The notes under the pieces: generated by a model
Database searches by the model: none
Seen by the model: the letters and a program-made list of their open reading frames with translations, nothing else
What the model was told of the DNA's origin: nothing
Position numbers and translations under genes: made by a program
In this document: piece after piece, positions 34,248 through 46,304 of the stretch
How the letters are laid out: the number at the start of each line of letters is the position of its first letter
Numbering within the stretch: position 1 is the stretch's first letter
DNA from: Thelephora terrestris
Taxonomy: Eukaryota; Basidiomycota; Agaricomycetes; Thelephorales; Thelephoraceae
DNA: 64,000 bases
Assembly: GCA_015956445.1 (NCBI GenBank)
Contig: WIUZ02000006.1
Location: 124,001 to 188,000, forward strand
Direction: 5' to 3'

Positions 34248-37200
34248 TACATGCGGTCCTCCTGCTAGAAGGTCTTGGACCCACGGCTACGGAATTGGTT
34301 GGTGTTTTTTGTTCTCTCTCCTCTGTTCTCTCTGTAACCTGTATTTTGCTCTCAAGAAAACACCCTCGCTTCATACTTCAACTTGCTCCCAAAACGCCAC
34401 CGCTCGCTCTTCTCATACCGCTCCCCTCATTCAACCACATTCCGTTTCAAGACAAACCGTTGAGCGGACGCCCCCCGATCTCTTGGGTTGTTGTTGCCTG
34501 GGGGATTATCTCGCGATACCCATTGACGAACCAGTGTATAGTTTTTCGCTTTCCGTCCGTTCTGCTTTCTTCTGCTTGGACTCTATCTGATCGCACTTCT
34601 GTTCGCTTGCATAATGATTGTGTATCCACTCACCCACACCATTGTCTCCCCATCTCGTCATTCAACATGCCCACGTCTACCTTTCTGCACTAACGTCACG
34701 AGTTTTCAATTATTCATGTATTTTCTGATATCCCCTACAATCGATAACCCAGTTTGTACTGTAAGAATCATGTTTCTCTTTGTCATATCATTACGACCCG
34801 CTTATTGGCATTAGTTTTTGTATTGATTACCTACACTTGCGCATGTTCCGGAATACTCTAACTATATCTTATCCCACCAATAATCGACAGGGTAATTCGC
34901 ATCGAATCCGAACTGAGAGTAGCGTTGTTGCTTTCCACCTTTTCAAATTCCATCCGCGTCCTCTGATTGGACAACAGAATTAGCTTCCGCTTTCAGCACC
35001 ACTGATTATCGATATTCCCAGGAAGTCGCGCGGTTGCGAAGTGGTCGCAAAATGGTGAGGAAATTTTACTGTACTGTGGAAGCCTTGCACGCGGAGTTTT
35101 GACCTTATCTAGCTAACGCTGGTTAAGTGACAGCGAGCCAAGTGGCCGAGAAAATAGCATCGGGAGGCGGAGTAGTCACGAAGTCGACAACGAGGCTGAG
35201 ATGAAGCTTCCGTCTGTACTCATGTCCTTCATATTGGAGATAAGGCGCCACGAGTACGAGTTGTGGCCCGGTCCGGGCTGATAAGTACGTAGGCGTGTGT
35301 GTAAGGAAGTACGATGCATCGCGACGGGGGTGGAGTTGCAGTGAACGAAGAGAGAGCGTGGTCGCGATGGGGTGGCCGATGCGGGGATCTAATCCGAACC
35401 ATCAATGAATAGCCTGGGCTCCCAGTGGCGCGGATTATGCGTATGCGTTTCTGTAGCTCACCTATGGCGTACCAGATCCGCGGCTCCCAAACGCTTGGGA
35501 GTGCCGTCCAGATATGAGTTCCCCCTAATGATAAGGGGCTGAAACACAGAGTGAAGGCATTTTGTGAACGGGGGGCACGAGACTACTACAGTGCGGATAC
35601 ACGGACGTCCGAGAAAGTAGGAGCGCCTGATTCACAAGAGCCGAAGTGGAGCGTAGCAAATTTTCGACCCGTGCTCGTAGAATGCAATAGAAGCGCCTAG
35701 AAAACGTGCCGGAGTAGCCTGGGTGGGGCAGAGATTGGTGTGGTTTATGCAAGATGGCCGTGAAGTACGGCCCGGGGCATTTGCCAGTTCGTCCCGTAGA
35801 GCCCAAATGGCGCACTGTCCGGTGCTCGCGATGAGTTTCAACCTCACGCACTGCGTTCCACGGCGTGGCCTGGCTGCGTCCACCGCCGTCTATCAGTAAG
35901 TTTTGCAATCGCATGGCACCTCGACAATCCGAGTCCAACCAATCTGCCCAGAGGCAGGGACGACTTTCGGGTATCCGATCCGAACAGAACTTCCGGGGTG
36001 AACGTGAATCTCTAGATATTCCGTAAAGAACGATGGGGGTACAGCCTCCCCGAAAGGAAGGGTGAAGGACAGGTTGAGATCTCATCGTGAGAAATAGACT
36101 TGGGTGTCTATGTTGGAGCCGTGGCTCAGCAGGAAATGGAGAGTAGGATGCCAAGTTGCGAATTGATGTGCCTAAGAACGAGTTGACAGTCTGCCGTTGG
36201 TGAGAGCTCACCGCGGCTTCCCTTTGGCGTAGGTTATTTCGCGCGAGTTTGTCCTGCAGTTGGGGTGATGTCACCAATTTAAGCTATATACCCACTAGGT
36301 GTGGGAGTTCAGCTCCCTGACGTCCGGTCAGTAATGTTTTCGTCTAAAGTGTCTCCTTGAACTATCCTGTCTCGAGGATGCGCATTCGCTAACCATGTCA
36401 AAGTCTATCTTTCAGCTTCAGTTAGGCATGAGGATATCCGACCCACTTTCTACGGGCTGGAGGTCAAGGCACCGTCACGAATTTCGCAGAGAGGTTAGTC
36501 TGGAACTCGGGACGGTCCAAAATACAACCCTGGTGCTACTCGACAGTCAGCCCCGTCCTCGAAGGCATGCATCGAAACTCCACGACTCACTGGATAGCCT
36601 CCCCCCCGCAAGGTAAGAAAAAGGGGGACACATACAACCAACATACAACGTCGAGGAAGCAATGACGAACCTTCACGCTCCTTAACGGCTCGAGGAGGTG
36701 CAGTCACTCTTCAATAATAATCTGGAGGGCCCTCGTCCGTACAGGTCGCCTCCGTTCTTGAGTTCTACACTCTCGACCAGTCGCGCGACTAGTTTGAGAG
36801 TTGAACCCGAGAAAGCGAAATTTTCTGCGCGGTAGACGCGGGGGAGGTGATTCCCTTCACGAGGAACTTAGTCTCGGACTTCCGACCAGAGGTCGGCCAG
36901 CTGATCTTCCTCTCCCCAAAGAGGGGGCATCCCACTGGTCAGAGATTGCGTTGAAGGCCGATATGAACCTTCCAACCATCGCTGGGTCACGCAAGATGAC
37001 CTGACTGTAAATGGCTCACGCTCTGCATTTCCCTAGAAACGTAGTTTGCTGCATCGCCGAACGGTTGCGTGATGGAACGGTCTACGACAGTGACGGTGGT
37101 ATGTGAGTGAAGGAGAGGAACAGGCAAATTTTCAAGAGGTAGCAGTAGACTTGAAGAACTGACGCAATTTGCTGTGGCAATTCGGGTTCAGGTGGGAGGC

Positions 37201-37653
37201 AATCTACGTTCCCTGGCTCGACCAGAGCACCCACCGAGTCGCCGGGCACTCGCCGTGACACGTAATTGACATTGAACCTCTTTACTCGAAGAGTACGAGA
37301 GGCCAAGACACAAACGTAAGGGTGAATGGTCAGGACAAAATACTGTGAAAGGGTGCCCACACACCGGTGTATGATGATTAATGATAGCCCAAGGTTCATG
37401 AAGAAGCTGAAGTGGATGAGCAACTAGCGATTTTACACCCCCAAAGCAGGATAAGCGATTCCACATCCCTCGAGCTAGAGCAGTGGTAGAACACCTGGTA
37501 GGCTTTGGTCGCACAAGGTGCCAGTGTGTATGACGTAAGAATCGGGCCCACGGTCAGCTCATCCACACTTGGTGTCCGACAGCCATCTGCCCCTTGTGCG
37601 GTCGTCAATGAACTCCCTTTTCGTCGATTTCCCCTAGTATCTTGTGTGTTACG
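34248..37653. other. Gene-poor interval of about 3.4 kb
   Basis: The first few hundred bases are C/T-rich and probably the 3' UTR of the disordered-protein gene. The rest has only short open frames in all six phases, the longest being a 250-codon frame at 36277-35525 on the minus strand with no recognisable domain and unnatural composition. No inverted ends, direct repeats, tRNA or transposase motif was found. A short hairpin (GCTCCCAAACGCTTGGGAG) sits near 35485. It could hold a long non-coding RNA or an old degraded element. Confidence 0.35.
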
Positions 37654-40600
37654 ATGCCCGGTTCATATGCCGATAAGCCTCAATCGCAAGAACACTCGTC
37701 GGATTGGTTCTCTTCCGACCCAGCTGTCTACGTCCAAGCGCTCGACGAGTTCGAGCAATCCCTGGCCCAGCAAGACTGTCAGCAGCAAGTCCTCAAAGAA
37801 CAAGAGATTACGGTCCAGGAGTCCCAGCCTCCGTCAACAGTGCACAAACGGCCCCACGGAGAGGTCACAGGGGAATACTTAGACTCGAATACCTATGGGG
37901 CCGCGACCTTTGGTGGCTTTGGTGAATACATGACCAGGAAGCGGGCGAAACTTCAAGTTCAGAACCAAGCCTTCAATCCTGAGTCTGGGTTCGAGACTTC
38001 TTCGAACATCTTCCAAGGCATAGCAATATACGTACGTGGAAATCCTTAAAAAGTTGTCAGTCGGCTAATGACGCGTAGGTTGATGGTTTCACAATACCTT
38101 CCGTCCAAGAACTTCGTAGGATGGTCGTCGAACATGGCGGAGATTTTCATGCTTATCTGGATCGAAAGTCGCTCGTGTATGTCCCTGATTTTCACCCGCA
38201 GCTTTCCCCTGATGCCCCACAGAACTCATATAATCACTTCATCTCTCACCCCCGCAAAACTTTTAGACTACCAGCGAATGAAAGTCGCGAAGCCGGACTG
38301 GCTCGTCGAGAGTGTCAAGGCGGGAAAACTGTTACCCTGGCAGAACTACATTTTCCGTCCCGAGAATCGGGCTTTACCTTCGATGAACAAAACACCTGCT
38401 CAACCATCTCTCTTCAGCACCAAGAAGACTGCAACCATTGATCCAGTTACAGAGGGAAAGGACGCTTTCCCAAGCTACGCGGCTCACAAATCCAACCTGA
38501 ACGCTGCTCGAGCGATTGAGAATCCAGGATGGCGAGCTGCACATACCTCCGCTGCTCCGGGCTTCATCGATGAATATTACAAGAACTCTCGACTTCACTA
38601 CTTGTCTATGTGGAAAACAGAACTCCGAAAACTCGTGCAAGAAGCGCAGGAACGCGCCGAAAATGCTCCTTTTGAATCTTCCCCAAAGGTTTCTGTTCAG
38701 GGTCTCACCCTAACGGCCGCTTCTTCTCGTAATGACACAAACCTCGGAGGCCTAGGACCGGTATTGAGGTCACCTTCGAAAAAAGGCAAAGAAAAGGTTC
38801 GGGACCGCGGATGCGAACAAGTTATTATGCATTGCGACTTTGACGCATTTTTTGTTTCTGCGGGACTTCTCGATCACAAAAATCTACGAGGAAAGCCCGT
38901 AGTCGTGTGTCACTCTCAAGGTGATCAGGGCGGCGCCTCGAGCACCAGTGAGATCGCCAGTGCTAGTTATGAAGCGAGGAAATTCGGTATCAAGAACGGG
39001 ATGAGGTAGTCCTGCCCCCGTGCTTCGGCCTGGTTTTATCTCACTCCTTTGTTAGTCTACAGCAGGCTAGAAAGCTTTGCCCAACAATCCAAACCATGCC
39101 TTATGAGTTTGACAAGTACGACATTTACTGTTGGAGTCACAAGCGCTGCTAACATTGGTTCCAGGTACCGCAATCTCTCTTTGAAATTCTATACGACCCT
39201 CATGTCTTATGCCGACGACCTCGAAGCGGTTTCCGTAGATGAAGCCCTCATCGACGTTACCAGCACTTTTGAGCATGTGGAAGCTTCCCAGAGATGCGAA
39301 TCGATCAAGGCTTACGCCGAGTCCATCCGAGCGAAAGTCAGGGAAGAGACTGGTTGCGAAAGTCTGTCTCTTCCTCCGCCTCTTTTGATATTTGACGCTG
39401 ACCAAGCCGAAAGTAAGCATCGGAATCTCCTGGAATATCATCCTCTCGCGGATCGCATCTCGAAAAGCCAAACCCGCAAACTCGTTCCTCCTCGTACCTG
39501 ACGATCTCCGGTCAATTCTTGACCCTCTCGACATCAAAGACCTCCATGGGTTCGGGAGCTCCACCAAACAGAAAGCGGTGGACAAACTTGGGACGAGCTC
39601 GCTCGGAGAGCTTGTGAAGAAACCGAAGGGCATTTTATGTGATGCATTGGGGAAGGGGACAGGCGAAATGTTGTACAACGCCTTGAGAGGTGTGGACGAA
39701 AGGAGGTTGGCATCAGACAAGCCAAGGAAGTCGGTGTCCTGCGATATAAACGCATGTGGTTCCCACTTTTTCTATCCCGCGGGAAATACTGAAACACGTG
39801 CAGTATGGCATAAGGTTCCAGAATGATACCGAGGTCGATAGCTTCATGCGTAAGCTTTCGGAAGAAGTACACAAGAGGCTCAAGAAGGAGGACCTACGCG
39901 GAAAGTTAATCACACTGAAGGTGATGAAGCGAGACCCATCTGCCCCTCTTGAGGCAGCAAAGGTATGGTTACCTCCTTTTTTCTCTCACCTTCATATCTC
40001 ACACGCTATGCAAGTTTATGGGACATGGCATGTGTGAAACCTTCAACAAACAATCAACGCTCATCGGGCGGGATGGGGGTGCAACAGATGATCCTCAGAT
40101 AATCTCCCAGCAATCGCTCAGGATGTTACGCAGTTTCAACTTCGATCCAAAAGAACTTCGGGGGATTGGGATCCAGATCCAGAAACTTGAAAAAGCTACC
40201 GCGAATTCTGCAGCTCCAGAAGTTGGACAGGGCCTGATCTCGTTTAAGCCTAGGGATAAGGAACCACCAAAGAACGTCTCATCCGGCAAGGGGAACGAGA
40301 AGGAGAAACGTACGATCACTTCTTGGCCCGTCCCCACAAATCCTAGTGCCATCGTTATTTCTTCAGACGATCCTCCCACGGAAATACGCCTATCTCCTCC
40401 GCAGATTGAAGTTGAAGTCGCAACAGCGGTAGCAAAGACGAGGGAGGAACAGGATGCTACCACTGCTCTCGTGGAACGGGCCGCTGAACCATACCATCCC
40501 GACCTACCGTCATTCTCACAAGTTGATATGTCTGTGTTCAAAGCTCTCCCAGAAGACGTAAGACGCGAACTCGAGGCTGAATATTCTCGGAGATCTGTCC

Positions 40601-41529
40601 CCCCTCCAGCGGAGGCTCAGGAAGCACCCGCTCCCACGACCGTGGTGACAACGAATGCCACTGCTGGGCCATCAAGACTGCCGGCCCCCGCAAAATGGGT
40701 GGCTTGGGGTGACAGGGTGCCCAAAAATTCCAAACGCATTGCTCAACAGCTCGCACCCAAGCGCGGTGGCGCGGTTGTTCCGCGGACAGATCAGTGGGAT
40801 GCTCTCACTAAATGGCTCGAGAAACCAAAGAAGTTCAAAGGGAAACGTGCGGGACCATCCCACGTCGTATATGACGCCTCGCCAAACGAGTTGCGCTCGT
40901 TGGGCATCGACCCGGAAGTCTTCGGTCTCCTACCTCCGGAGATCCGAAGGGAGCAACTTTCTGGGGCGAAGATTGCAATTGACACTGGAGCTTTGCCTCT
41001 CCTGACCGACGAAAGCAAACTGATCATCAAGCCAGTAAAGACTATGGTGATACGATACCCCCGATTGCCTCCGCCGAAAGCGAGCTATCTCCCTCAGCCA
41101 GTATTGAAGATGCCAGGAGAGAAAAGGGGGTACCGGGTTTCCTACACGGAACCGGATGACATACAAGGATTGGTGGAGAAGTGGGTCACAGGGTTCAGGA
41201 GACATCCCCCAAACCAGAAGGACGTCGACAGGTTCTCGAAGTGGCTGTTGAGTTGCATGGATAGCGGCAAAGCGGGAGATGTTGGGATGGAGAAGGCGGT
41301 GAAGGTTATGAAGTGGTGGCTGTTCCTGTTGAGGAGGAACTGGGGGTGGTTAGAGGGGATTGAGAGCTTTGATTTGGACGAGGACGAATTTGAAGACGGA
41401 GAGAAGGGTGGATCGTACTACGAGAGGAGGGAGGTCGGCAAGGCATGGTGGATGGCGTTTCAGACGGTCAAGAACCAGATGGATTCTTACAGTCGGAAGC
41501 GGTTTGGAGGTTGTATCTCGTTGCGGTAA
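37654..41529 (+). CDS. REV1: DNA repair protein REV1 (Y-family deoxycytidyl transferase)
   Basis: Translesion polymerase that inserts dCMP opposite abasic and damaged bases and scaffolds polymerase zeta. The start ATG 37654 precedes RKRAKLQ and a BRCT domain (IYVDGFTIPSVQELRRMVVE, THIITSSLTPAKL, KVAKPDWLVESVKAG). The Rev1-specific N-digit region contains FIDEYYKNSRLHYLSMWK. The Y-family core has MHCDFDAFFVS, SYEARKFGIKNGM, QARKLCPTIQTMPYEFDKY, SYADDLEAVSVDEALIDVT (catalytic acids), SIGISWNIILSRIASRKAKP, DLHGFGSSTK and FMGHGMCE. The C-terminus carries two UBM-like motifs (VDMSVFKALPEDVRREL, IDPEVFGLLPPEIRREQ) and a helical Rev1 C-terminal domain (LVEKWVTGFR...KVMKWWLFLLRRNW). Introns: 38032-38078, 38177-38222, 39006-39055, 39116-39164, 39362-39413, 39752-39803 (apparent GC donor) and 39964-40015. 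Full length and intact. Confidence 0.93.
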
Positions 41530-41838
41530 ACGAGCGGGTCGAGAATGATCACCGTGACCCTGCTCTTCGACCTTCTATTCCGAGCGAGTCTTTTCAAGAT
41601 CCCGCGTCCTTCAAGTTGTCCACGGGGAACACTGGCATGGACTGGATTTTACGAATGCGAAAGCCTGGAGACTGACAAAAGCACGAAGGAATTGAATTAC
41701 ATGTCGCCGGCCAACCACGGCGGTATGGATTGTGGGCTTGATAGCCAGATCGGCGGATATGGGTATGCTCGCAGGCTCTTGTGAAGATCCACCATTAATG
41801 ATACTTGAATTCCCTACGGCAAGGAAGAGGGTGTATGA

Positions 41839-43841
41839 CTACATTTGAATCAAGAGGACCCTGACTACCACCGGTTCTGTTTTTTCAAGTGCCTCGAGCT
41901 TAACAGAAGTCACCTTGTCAACTTTGTCTGCAGAAAGCTAAGCATAAGAAGTCAGCTACGGTGAAAGTGGTGGTGTAGCTGCAAACTTACGGTAAATTTC
42001 CCTGACGTGCGAATTTTGTCTTTCGTGAATAGATTCCGAATGAGCACTTTCACGAAGAACGACTGTCCGTGATGTTGTTTGTTCGTATCTATCGGCCAGC
42101 TTTCCACGTTAGTCCTTTGTGGAACTTAGCGGCGATGGCAGGGGTTAGAAACGAGGAAATTCAAACCATGCGTGTTCACCAGAACTATATACACAGTTCG
42201 TTGGTGAAGTTGTGTGGTCCTTCTTTCCATATCTGAGCTTGACATAGAACGATTGTCGTTTCGATTGATTGGGTGATAATTTGATGCCTTGAAACTGTAG
42301 CATCAGTTTCGCTGGCAGTCCTGCTATCAACAGCTGCCCCTGAGCACGGCCCAATAAGGCACTGTAAACATCTCCAATCGGCGGGCGGTTTGCAGGGTCT
42401 CTGCTCCAGCATCCCTGAAGGAGCACCCAGACCGAGTCGTCAATCTTGTCAGGGGGTCGTTCAGGGGTCTCCCCGGCTTGTGCCTTCGGCAGTATGCTGC
42501 TATCGCTGCAGTTATGATACGGCTTTTTCTCCGTCAAGGCCTAGAATATTGACGTGAGATTTGGCCCTCGGGCAAGATGATGTAGGTTGGTAGGGCCTTG
42601 CCTCGTAGATAACCATAGCCATTCCATACACGTCGCTCTCTTTCGTGATAATGATTTTATCCATGCCATATGCTTCGGGAAAATTGAATCTCTGGTGCTT
42701 TATATTGATCTCCATGGTCGCCTTCGAAAAGCGTGGTTGGTTGGAAGGCAGCGAATGAAGTGTTAGGTACGGGCACAATCGAGCTGCGACCTGCGGTTGC
42801 TAATCGAGCGTTGCCATCGTCGTCGATTAATACATGACTCTGTTCATAGTATTATAAAAAAACTTCATTGAGAATCAAGTTTCACGCACTGGTCGCAAGC
42901 CGCCATGGACAAAACGCTTGCTATGCAGGAAGCGCAAACCATTTGCCGCACCCGATAACTGCTCGTGAGATGTAAACAGTCGTCGAAACCATCAGGTTAA
43001 CCAAAATGTACTGAGCAGTTCGTATCGATTGGTGCCTAGGTTAGCCTTCAGGAATTTCGTGATGTCTCCGTTTTCGTACCAGGGAAACACCAGACAAAAT
43101 TCGGAGACGGTTGTCGATACCCCGTAGAAAGGGAGAATGTTATCATGATCGATCTGCTTCATCAGCACTACTTCCTGGCAAAACCGCTACGATGTCTGTG
43201 AGATCAAGGACGGACAACCCTGCAATTCAAGGGTCTCACGAAACACGCACGCTTTTTGTCCTCTGCACTTCAGGATTATCCAGAGACACCCTGAGAATCT
43301 TAACAGCAACCTCCTCGCCCTTGTGTCCACCCTTCCAAATCTCGGTCACACGAGAGATGCTTTGGGGTTTGCTTCCCTCCTTAATGACGTGCTCGAGTTT
43401 ATATGCCGCCGGGACAGTGTGATATTTACCACACAATTTATGAAGTGCGATGATATCCTCCCCCTTCGGTCCTGAACCTGGAGTCCGAGTTGCATTTGCA
43501 AGCACCTAGTGGGGCATAGGTACGATGAGAACTAGATACGTAGATCTGGGCTTGCATCACCTCAGCGATTTCATTGATGCGTTTTTCAGCATCTCCCAAG
43601 CTCAATGACTCAGTCATTCGGGGAACAAATGTAGGGAGATCAAGTGTGGGGATGCAACAAGGGTGTTGTGCGGAGGCAAGCCCTGGCACCAAAAGCCGGA
43701 CCCTCTAAGTGAAGGCCACGGAAAGGCGCGGCTCAAGGCAGCCTTGAACAACGTGTGTGGCAGTGCGGGATATTCTCGTGTCAGGAGTTCATTTGTCACC
43801 CTCGAGGAGCAGAACAAGACCATTGGATCACTAGACGTCAT
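41839..43841 (-). CDS. Kinase-like protein, probable pseudokinase (paralogue A), possibly frameshifted
   Basis: Tyrosine-kinase-like protein with a C-terminal beta-sandwich (C2-like) region. The proposed start is 43841 (MTSSDPM), matching the MTS-type beginning of the neighbour. Blocks: LHKLCGKYHTVPAAYKLEHV, ISRVTEIWKG with no glycine-rich loop, VAVKIL (Lys kept), CQEVVLMKQIDHDNILPFYG, FLHSKRFVHGGLRP, then HVLIDDDGNARLATAG, then TKESDVYGMAMVIYE. HRD has become HGG, losing the catalytic Asp, and DFG has become TAG, losing the metal-binding Asp. Activity is therefore very unlikely. The frame also slips between YKAPEIQF and PEAYGMDK, at an A run on the plus strand (42680-42683), either a real lesion or a one-base sequencing error. 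The C-terminal region (YVKLRYGKKDHTTS, HHGQSFFVKVLIRNLF, then SADKVDKVTSVKLEALE) stops at 41839. The downstream neighbour is a related gene in the same direction. Confidence 0.6.
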
Positions 43842-44099
43842 ATAATATCTGACCTTTGACGCGATAACTTCTGGAAATTTCCGCCCTGTGACGCGCCTAG
43901 AAAAAGATCGCCCGGGATAGTCGGACGACCTTACACACTGGGTAGGAGATGATCCAAACCCAGCACCCCCGTCGGAGAGCTGCCAAACTCACGGATTATG
44001 CGAGGTTAACGCACCAGAGCAGCATGTCGTGGCGCTGCATGAAAATCAGCTCCAAATCAGGTTAAGATTACCCTGAGGAGGCGCACGACTCAGGTCTGG

Positions 44100-46304
44100 A
44101 TGTCCCTCTTTAGTTGTGAACAGGCGAAGGAGTGGAAGTAAAGGACCTGCACATGGAAACAATTGAAAATCGAGGGTGATCTAGCATTTTCAATTCCGCT
44201 GGCCGATTTGACGAAGGTGCCGGGGATGGTCCCCTCGAGTTTGGGGAGCATGAACGTAAGCGACCATCTCAGATTTAACAGGGTAGTCGGTAACACATTA
44301 AATGCGAAAATGAGCCTGTGAGCCGGGTCAATAGGGGAGGGACTGGGAGGGAAACGACTAGTATCACATTGCCCTGAGAAAATGTCACCTCTAGCATCAC
44401 TCGGTTTCCTGGAAATAAAAACACATACATCACCTGCGCGTTGACCTTTGCTCCACTGAGACCCTTCGTAGACAGTACATCCATCTCAGCGGTGAGCTCC
44501 ATCGTGGTCGTCACAAGCTACGCATGGAATTGAGCCAGCAAATCTAACGAGGTTTTGAGCACGATTTACTGAAAGTTTTCCGGAACCAAGGACCTCTCGT
44601 CGGCCGAAAAAGCCACGATGTAGCAGCTGTACGATGATTACTTGTCCGTGCCATTGTCCGTCCAGGGTGATCGTCCAACTCTCGTGGTCGTCCCTGCATA
44701 TACCTGTGAAAAAGTAATGGTGCTGGATCCGAACATGGCTCGCACCAAGTGTATTTTGTTCCCCCGACGGCTGTCGCACGCGACGTTGTGTGCGTGTGGG
44801 GTCCGTACTGAAGCGTGAGATACGGAGAAACCTTCCGCTTCGTTGTGAGGCTGATAACGACGTCTTTCATCTTCAGTTTGAGTCTTCTGGAGGTCACAGC
44901 CCCTACGTCCCCAGACTGGTGCGCCTCACGGAGTACATTCAGCACATGAGCCGAGGCTGGTCGAAAACGTGGCTCCCAATCCCAACACTGTCCTAGCAGC
45001 ATCCAGATTGATTCGGTGATACCCAATGGTGCTGCATCCGCCGGTTTCCTGGGTCGTTTTCCGTTTTGAATTTCGCTCAACACGGTGGTGTCGTCGTATT
45101 CACGAAAGGGGGCCTCGCGCGCAAGAACCTGGGGGTCTGAGATACTAGAACAAGGGGAAGGGGTTGCGAGGACTTACTTCATAGATTACCATTCCCATCC
45201 CATAGATATCGCTGTGCTTCGTAGCAACAACCTTCGGTATGTCATATGCATTAGGTTCTTGAAGCTCCGGCGCAGCCCACCTCCACTTGAAGCTGTCGAG
45301 CGACATCGTGCCGGCAGTGATAATGCTCTTGCAAGTTCCAAAAGCAACAGGTGCAATACTAGTATGACCAGTGTTTGCTATGCAAGCCTGGCCATTTTCT
45401 CCAATAAAAATGTGTTCCTTCGAGCCGCACCTGAGTAAAAAGTGTTGTCGTGGGGGTAGATTTGACAAACCGCTCGGAGATCGCCGTGTATCAGGCCACT
45501 AGTGTGCAAGTAGTTGAGTCCGTTGGCTGTATCTTTGAGCTGAGAGAGTGAATGGGGAACGATTCCATGATCGCACAAAAATAACACATACCAAGTCTAG
45601 GGGGTTGACTAGTGGGTTGTTGCGGATGTACTGAGTGATGCAGCCGTTCTTCATCCATGGCGAGATCAAGCAGAGTTCCGCAACATCCCTTGAGATGCCC
45701 AAACACGGGAGGATGTTTTTGTGCGCCAATCGCTTCCAGAGCACTACTTCTTTGTAAAACCTCTGAATTGTGGGGATTAGAGGGGCTGAAGTCTCAGTGT
45801 ACTTGGGCGTTAGGAAAGCTGGGCGTACCGTTTTTATCTTTTCCCCATCGTTACGTCGCTCCGCTATCTTGAAGATCTTAATTGCAACTGGCTTGTTCTC
45901 ATAAGTCCCCTTCCAGGTTTCCGTGACAATTCCGGTCTTCTGCGGTAAGGGCTCATCTTTCACGACACCCGCGAGGACGTAAGATGTCGGCACAACCCCA
46001 TAGCGGCCACAGACTCTCCGTAGCTGAGCCAAAGTCTTGCTCTTCAATTCAATATTCAGCCCTTTATCAGAATTTAGCATCTGGGTACGACACAATAGAA
46101 TCAGATGTTGTGGATTGCATGATTGAAGGGGTTTGATTTTACCCCAGATACGGCATCGGCGAATTCCTGGGCAGCCTCTTGGGTTGCGATCCCTCCTACG
46201 CGAGCCAGCGCGTCGTTCAGACTCTTTTCCACCACCGGAGATCCGGGCATGAGAAATTGAGAATAGTTGGGGAGGCGGGCGGAAGTCAAAGAGTCACTAG
46301 TCAC
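44100..46304 (-). CDS. Kinase-like protein, probable pseudokinase (paralogue B)
   Basis: Paralogue of the gene at 41839-43841, in tandem and in the same orientation. After a leader (LPNYSQFLMPGSPVVEKSL) it reads LRRVCGRYGVVPTSYVLAG, IVTETWKGTYENKPVAIKIF, RFYKEVVLWKRLAHKNILPC, LNYLHTSGLIHGDLRA, then HIFIGENGQACIANTGHTS, FKWRWAAPEL and KHSDIYGMGMVIYE, with a kinase C-lobe LLGQCWDWEPRFRPAS. The VAIK Lys and the catalytic-loop Asp (HGD) are kept. DFG is replaced by NTG and the glycine loop is absent. The C-terminal beta-rich part contains LKLKMKDVVISLTT, ESWTITLDGQWHGQVIIVQL and MELTAEMDVLSTKGLSGAKV. No in-frame ATG precedes the leader, so the start is uncertain (GTG at 46304, or ATG at about 46250 for MPGSPVV). 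The 3' end is approximate. Confidence 0.6.

Noticed and set aside
35485-35510. Short perfect hairpin considered as a terminator or RNA gene
   Set aside because: Isolated hairpin without conserved context. Eukaryotic terminators are not of this type.
35525-36277. 250-codon open frame on the minus strand in the gene-poor interval
   Set aside because: Rich in Arg, Ser, His and Pro with no domain or hydrophobic core. A frame of this length can arise by chance in GC-balanced DNA.
37470-37545. tRNA-like sequence with an A-box-like AGCTAGAGCAGTGGT
   Set aside because: No cloverleaf could be folded and there is no GGTTCRANTCC B box.
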